NCBI GenBank assembly: GCA_963676345.2
Contig: CAXXTS010000006.1
Span: 682,001 to 746,000, forward strand
Origin: G963665925 sp963676345
Lineage (GTDB): Bacteria > Bacillota > Clostridia > Peptostreptococcales > Acidaminobacteraceae
Length of the DNA stretch: 64,000 nucleotides
Direction of reading: 5' to 3'
Part shown: one piece after another, positions 60,064-64,000 of the stretch
Position numbering within the stretch: the stretch's first letter is position 1
Layout of the letters: every line of letters begins with the position of its first letter
Program-made: the position numbers and the translations under genes
Notes under the pieces: model-generated
Databases searched by the model: none
The model's input: only the letters and a program-made list of their open reading frames with translations
What the model was told of the DNA's origin: nothing

Positions 60064-61680
60064 TTAAAGTGTCATATCAACAACAAAAACACCTGAAATG
60101 TGCCCGTTAATGTGAATTGGAATGGAAGATGTAATGCAAAATTCATCGGTGATTTGCGAAATATAAGGCTCAGAAGAATAACTATCGTTTTGTAAGACTT
60201 CTGTATAGAAAGGTCTATAAGATACATCGATTGTTGTGCCTTTCATGCTAAGGTCTGAAAAGGCAATACCGAGTCCGTCTGCGTTTAGCAGTGCAGAAAA
60301 TTCATACTGTTTGTTCTGACTGGTAAAGTTGTGCAGTTCTTCGGCAGTAAGACTTTCGAGTGTTGTAAGTTGTTTGTCATCTATAAAGGCTTTCATATTT
60401 CTAATGGTTTCTTCAACACGGGCATTGGTTTTGGAGTCGATTTTCAAGCCGCGTTTATAATCTTCAACAATATCCATTAGTTCATTTGAAACACCGTGAA
60501 TGCTTTCAAGAGATTCAGACATACCAGTAATACTTGCGCTTTGCTGTTCGGTAAGTGCTGCTGATTCCTCCACATTTGCCGTTACGTCTTGTGCCTTATT
60601 TGTAACCCCTTCAACCAAGTTGAATATTTGATTGGTACTTGATAGCTGTGTCTGACACAGAGTGCTGATTGTATTGACCGAGTCCGTTGTACGGGATACC
60701 GTTGCGGTGACTTGGCCAAGCATTTGGTTTGAATTGTCTGCAAAAGTAATGCTGTCTTTTGAATCTTCGACCAACCGTTCAATTCTTTTTGAAATAGCAA
60801 CGGTCTTATCAGAAACTTCACGAATAATATCTTTAATGTTTTCTGTTGATGCACTTGACTGCTCTGCGAGTTTTCGAACTTCTTCAGCAACGACTGCAAA
60901 GCCGCGCCCTGCATCTCCGGCACGGGCAGCTTCAATAGAGGCATTTAGAGCCAGTAGGTTTGTCTGCTCACTAATGGAAGTGATGATTTGTACAATCGCT
61001 TCAATATTTGTCATAGAGGCCTTGAGGTCGTTCACTTCATTAGAAATTTCAAGGTTTTCGGCAGAACCATCCTTGAGAATTTGAATAATCTGCTGTGAGT
61101 TTTCAGTATTTTCATCAATGGTTTTGCGCATTTCTTCTGTATAGGCAATGAGCTCATTTGAAAGATCCGCAATTTGATTAATACCGTCAACCATATGGAC
61201 TGCATCGTTCTTAGTTGTTTGAGAATCGCTTGAGATACCATCAATTGATCCGGCGATATCTGTCACGTTTTCGGCAACATTCTCAAATGAAATTGCCAGC
61301 TGATTGCCAGTTTCTTTGATACCTTCTATTGATGTTGCAAGCTTTTCACCTGTCATGAGCATTTTTCCAATCATGACCTTCATGTCTTTGCTCATTTTAT
61401 CAATTGAGTCGCCAAGAACCTCGAACTCTTTAAAGACGTTTTTGGAGAGTTTGGCAGTAACGTGACCTGCTGAAATATTTTCAACATGTTTCAGCACCAG
61501 GTTGAATTGCTTTCGAATCATCACGACGCTGATTAGAGTGCCTAGCTGGGACACTATAATGGCTACGGCGATTGCCATATACAAGGGCTGTATTTTAATA
61601 ATACGCAATATGCCAGCCGTGATTAAGCCGTTTAGGGCAAATATAAAAACAAGCCGTGGAATAATACTTGGTCGTTTCAT
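60064..61680 (-). CDS. Methyl-accepting chemotaxis protein with a C-terminal PDC-like sensor domain
   Basis: A 538-residue receptor. Two adjacent helices (about 8-28 and 34-54) leave almost nothing outside the cell. HAMP is at 55-110, then the signalling coiled coil with tip EQTNLLALNASIEAARAGDA, GRGFAVVAEEVRKLAEQS (near 60895-60985). Unusually, about 110 residues follow the coiled coil (from 428 on): YEFSALLNADGLGIAFSDL, STIPIHINGHISGVF-type strands typical of a small PDC/Cache sensor fold. The sensor would therefore be in the cytoplasm, at the far end of the receptor. GGAGTG lies about 10 bases before the ATG. Single gene. Confidence 0.9.
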   Translation of the reverse strand: MKRPSIIPRLVFIFALNGLITAGILRIIKIQPLYMAIAVAIIVSQLGTLISVVMIRKQFNLVLKHVENISAGHVTAKLSKNVFKEFEVLGDSIDKMSKDMKVMIGKMLMTGEKLATSIEGIKETGNQLAISFENVAENVTDIAGSIDGISSDSQTTKNDAVHMVDGINQIADLSNELIAYTEEMRKTIDENTENSQQIIQILKDGSAENLEISNEVNDLKASMTNIEAIVQIITSISEQTNLLALNASIEAARAGDAGRGFAVVAEEVRKLAEQSSASTENIKDIIREVSDKTVAISKRIERLVEDSKDSITFADNSNQMLGQVTATVSRTTDSVNTISTLCQTQLSSTNQIFNLVEGVTNKAQDVTANVEESAALTEQQSASITGMSESLESIHGVSNELMDIVEDYKRGLKIDSKTNARVEETIRNMKAFIDDKQLTTLESLTAEELHNFTSQNKQYEFSALLNADGLGIAFSDLSMKGTTIDVSYRPFYTEVLQNDSYSSEPYISQITDEFCITSSIPIHINGHISGVFVVDMTL

Positions 61681-61773
61681 TGTTCAGATCACTCCTTCTA
61701 TAATATGTCTTATCAATTTTTTAATATTCAACATATTTAGGAAAAATCCTTCTTAATATTTGCAGGGCAAAGT

Positions 61774-61822
61774 AAAATCCCCGTAATCACTTTGTCCGGT
61801 GGACTGATTATGGGGACTTTTT
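61774..61822 (-). terminator. Terminator of the adenosine deaminase gene
   Basis: On the minus strand GTCCCCATAATCA pairs with TGATTACGGGGAT (one mismatch), followed by TTTT, immediately after the stop codon. Confidence 0.8.
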
Positions 61823-62833
61823 TTAGGCAATAAAATCTTCCAAGCGTTCTTTTAGGATGGTTTTGATTTCATTTGATGCAAATGCGGCTTCGACACCATT
61901 GAGATAAATCTGTATGAAATTATCTGTTCTAAAGTCAAAATGCTTTGCCAAATTCTCATATTCCTTTGTTTGGGTAATGTTTGAAACCGTCATATTATCT
62001 GTGTTAAGTGTAACTTGTATGCCATCTTCATAAAATGCACCGAACGGATGCATGCTATAGCTTGGAACCGCTTTCGTGTGCAGATTGCTCACTGGGCATA
62101 GTTCAAGTGGAACGGCATTCTTTTTAACAAGAGCATATGCGGAAGCAACATCCTTACAAAAGAGACCATGACCTATGCGCTCTGCATGAAGCAGTTCAAT
62201 AGACTTTTCCACATTCTCGCCAATGCCGGTTTCACCAGCATGAACTGTAATGTGATAGCCATAAGATTTAGCCAAGTCAAAAGCTTCTTTGTGCAGCTCT
62301 GGTGGAAAATCATGTTCATTGCCTGCCAAGTCGACAGCAACGACCCCTTTGCCTAAAAATTTGCGTCCTGCCTGAACAACCTCAATACTGTGTGCGACAT
62401 CCTCATTGCGCATGCAGCATAAAATCAAATTTGCATAGATATGATGCTTTTGCGGGGCTTCGTGGACTGCTTTTAGAACACTTTCTATGATTTCATCATA
62501 AGTTAGTCCTAGCGCCATGTGAAGTCTAGGTGCAAATCTAATTTCGATGTACTGAACACCATCATTAGCTACATCTTCAATAAGTTCTGATGTAATTCGA
62601 TAAAGGTTGTCTTTGCTTTGCATCACCTTATTGGGCAGTGCAAACCTTTCAAGGTATACCTTGAGTGAAGGACAGTCATCTGGAACCTGCAAATAATCTT
62701 TGAGTGCTTCAAGATTATCTGTTGGAAGTGCAATACCATCCTTCTGTGCTAACTCAAGTACAGTAGCTGGACGTACACTGCCATCCAAGTGACAATGGAG
62801 TTCAATCTTGGGGAATTTCTTTAAATTCGTCAT
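61823..62833 (-). CDS. add: Adenosine deaminase
   Basis: A 336-residue zinc enzyme converting adenosine to inosine. Signatures: IELHCHLDGSVRP (zinc His-x-His and substrate Asp-Gly), TVHAGETG (zinc His and catalytic Glu), AERIGHG, and VTLNTDNMTVSN (zinc Asp), the variant common in Gram-positive enzymes. GAGGATG lies upstream of the ATG, and a good promoter is at 62864-62892. Confidence 0.95.
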   Translation of the reverse strand: MTNLKKFPKIELHCHLDGSVRPATVLELAQKDGIALPTDNLEALKDYLQVPDDCPSLKVYLERFALPNKVMQSKDNLYRITSELIEDVANDGVQYIEIRFAPRLHMALGLTYDEIIESVLKAVHEAPQKHHIYANLILCCMRNEDVAHSIEVVQAGRKFLGKGVVAVDLAGNEHDFPPELHKEAFDLAKSYGYHITVHAGETGIGENVEKSIELLHAERIGHGLFCKDVASAYALVKKNAVPLELCPVSNLHTKAVPSYSMHPFGAFYEDGIQVTLNTDNMTVSNITQTKEYENLAKHFDFRTDNFIQIYLNGVEAAFASNEIKTILKERLEDFIA

Positions 62834-62863
62834 TAAATCACATCCTCAAAGTAATTAGAAGTT

Positions 62864-62892
62864 ATTATATACTGATTTTAATTAAAATCCAA
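62864..62892 (-). promoter_or_regulatory. Promoter of add
   Basis: On the minus strand TTGGAT, 17 bases, TATAAT; 31 bases from the ATG. Confidence 0.75.
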
Positions 62893-63157
62893 GTGGAATA
62901 TTGACAAAAATATATGAAAGAAAATTGATATTTTAACGAACGTTCGGGAAAAATATATATCCTTTATATTAAATTTATCCAAAAAGTCTTTGTGGAATCT
63001 TTAAAGTCATGTAAATATCTAGTATCATCAGGGTGAAGTGGTATAGAATAAAAGTATAAAAATGGGCCCATTCGCTTGTATGCATGTGTTCTGTTTCAAA
63101 TAGAAAGAGCTATCAGGTTCATTGTGCACTTTTAAAGTGGAAAGTTGGAGGACGGCA
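62893..63157. other. Upstream region of the transglycosylase gene
   Basis: A+T-rich. It holds a TTGACA (62901-62906) without a well-placed -10, a 10-bp palindrome CGAACGTTCG (62937-62946), and the ribosome site GGAGG before 63158. No other gene is seen. Confidence 0.4.
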
Positions 63158-64000
63158 ATGAGAAAAAAAATACTGGCTGCACTTGCAGCCTTGAGTTTAG
63201 CAGTTTCAAGTGTCGGGTTTGCAGAAGAACTCGAACTAAATGTTTTTAACAATCAGACGGTAATTGACGGATATAGTTTTTCAAACACGGGTTTGCAGTA
63301 TCCTTTTTTAATGAGCGAGGATAAGATATACATGCCCCTAGATTACCAGACATTAAGGACACTTGGTTTTTTAAGCTCATGGAATGGGGCTGAGCGTACT
63401 TTTAGAATTTATTCATCGAGTAATCGAAATTACAATTTGAGAACTTCAGAAGTGGATTGGTCAGAAGGGGTGATTCACGGTGAAACATCAGAAGCGGTTC
63501 TTGAATGGATGAATAGCGAAAGCGTTACAGGTGCACTCATAGAAGCAAATGGGATTTTGTATTTGGAACTTAATGAAAGCGCACTGTCGACAGTTGGTTG
63601 GGCTGCAGCATATCATCCATTTTTAGGTTTGCAGATGCGTGTAGATGGTGAAAGTATAGACCTAGCTGGGGCTAATGAAAGCGAGCTGGCTTATTATGAT
63701 GGCTTGGCTAAATTTATGATGACTAAAAATGGCGATTTGAGCTATGAGAAAGCTGCTGAGTATACGAAATATGTAAAAGAGGCTGCGCTTGAATATGATG
63801 TAGATGAAGTTTGGATTATGGCAATGCTGTGGCAGGAAAGCTGGTATGATGAAAACTGCGAGTATAAAGGGGCTTTAGGTCTGATGCAGATTATGGAGTC
63901 TACTGGGCGTGCACTTGGGCTTTCACGTGAGCAGTTGTTTGACCCGCAGTTAAGTATTAAATATGGCGTCAAATATCTTAGAGATCAAATGAATGCATTT
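63158..64000 (+). CDS. Secreted lytic transglycosylase (SLT domain), 3' end cut off by the window
   Basis: 281 codons visible, running off the window. Signal peptide 1-22 (MRKKILAALAALSLAVSSVG, cut after FA). The next 190 residues start with a strand-rich copper-amine-oxidase-N-like or stalk region (EDKIYMPLDYQTLRTLGF). From about residue 205 an SLT goose-lysozyme-like domain begins: VWIMAMLWQESWYDE (catalytic Glu in QES), KGALGLMQIMESTGRALGLS and FDPQLSIKYGVKYLRDQM. Such enzymes cleave peptidoglycan glycan strands outside the cell. GGAGG lies 7 bases before the ATG. Confidence 0.88.
   Translation, partial: MRKKILAALAALSLAVSSVGFAEELELNVFNNQTVIDGYSFSNTGLQYPFLMSEDKIYMPLDYQTLRTLGFLSSWNGAERTFRIYSSSNRNYNLRTSEVDWSEGVIHGETSEAVLEWMNSESVTGALIEANGILYLELNESALSTVGWAAAYHPFLGLQMRVDGESIDLAGANESELAYYDGLAKFMMTKNGDLSYEKAAEYTKYVKEAALEYDVDEVWIMAMLWQESWYDENCEYKGALGLMQIMESTGRALGLSREQLFDPQLSIKYGVKYLRDQMNAF

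Noticed and set aside
62937..62946. CGAACGTTCG as a LexA/SOS box upstream of the transglycosylase gene
   Set aside because: The Gram-positive LexA site is CGAAC-N4-GTTCG. Here the half-sites touch with no 4-base spacer.

Overview
The window looks like the chromosome of a motile, anaerobic, low-G+C Gram-positive bacterium of the class Clostridia. The evidence is AGGAGG-type ribosome sites, frequent TTG and GTG starts, a trimeric [FeFe] hydrogenase, a flavodiiron protein, a pyrophosphate-type phosphofructokinase, a lysine riboswitch, a c-di-GMP riboswitch and very many chemotaxis and two-component genes. A Fusibacter- or Acidaminobacter-like organism is my guess only. No rRNA, tRNA, CRISPR array, transposase or prophage was seen.

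Layout. 0-5 kb: a cut-off chemoreceptor, a membrane-anchored M3 peptidase and a convergent diadenylate-cyclase-like gene. 5-8.3 kb: lysC and lysA (minus strand) under a lysine riboswitch. 8.4-9.7 kb: an MFS transporter. 9.8-24.9 kb: a 12-gene chemosensory and two-component block on the plus strand (REC-HDOD, REC with kinase-like tail, two kinases, CheY, CheA, CheW, receptor, CheR, CheB, hybrid kinase, receiver). 25-33.6 kb: housekeeping genes (PpiC, YhaM, SEC-C protein, split LysO exporter, FMN hydroxy-acid enzyme, M32 carboxypeptidase, PPi-PFK, a pseudo-hydrolase). 33.7-41.4 kb: a membrane sensor kinase, pgi, glcK, a frameshifted prs and an aminotransferase. 41.9-45.4 kb: the NuoE/NuoF/HydA hydrogenase operon. 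46-48.2 kb: a repeat element and hgcAB (mercury methylation). 48.3-52 kb: a flavodiiron protein and a Zn/Cd ATPase split by one frameshift. 52-55 kb: YjbQ and a heavily frameshifted hybrid kinase. 55-64 kb: guanine deaminase, a zinc-ribbon protein, a c-di-GMP riboswitch with a CheY-like gene, a second repeat element, a radical SAM protein, a CofE-like protein, a chemoreceptor, adenosine deaminase and the start of a lytic transglycosylase.

Most notable. (1) Both hgcA and hgcB contain an in-frame TGA at a place where a cysteine is expected: codon 13 of hgcA, next to a Cys, and codon 63 of hgcB, the conserved Gly-Val-Gly-Cys cysteine. Each TGA is followed at a suitable distance by a hairpin with G in its loop. 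I read both as probable selenocysteine codons, so the mercury-methylation pair may be a double selenoprotein system. (2) Two intergenic elements, at 46.1-46.4 kb (minus) and 57.9-58.1 kb (plus), share a 14-nt loop and a repeat body, but each carries a different, perfectly self-complementary 26-bp stem. A weaker third relative lies at 25.7 kb. I do not recognise this family. (3) Two genes are broken by many single-base indels that all go in one direction (insertions in prs, deletions in the 53-54.7 kb kinase), which looks more like local sequence error or very recent damage than old decay.

How the genes fit together: glcK, pgi and PPi-PFK feed glycolysis; the hydrogenase disposes of electrons as H2; FprA handles oxygen or NO; lysine synthesis and export bracket the chemosensory block; and c-di-GMP is sensed by RNA ahead of a CheY-like regulator.
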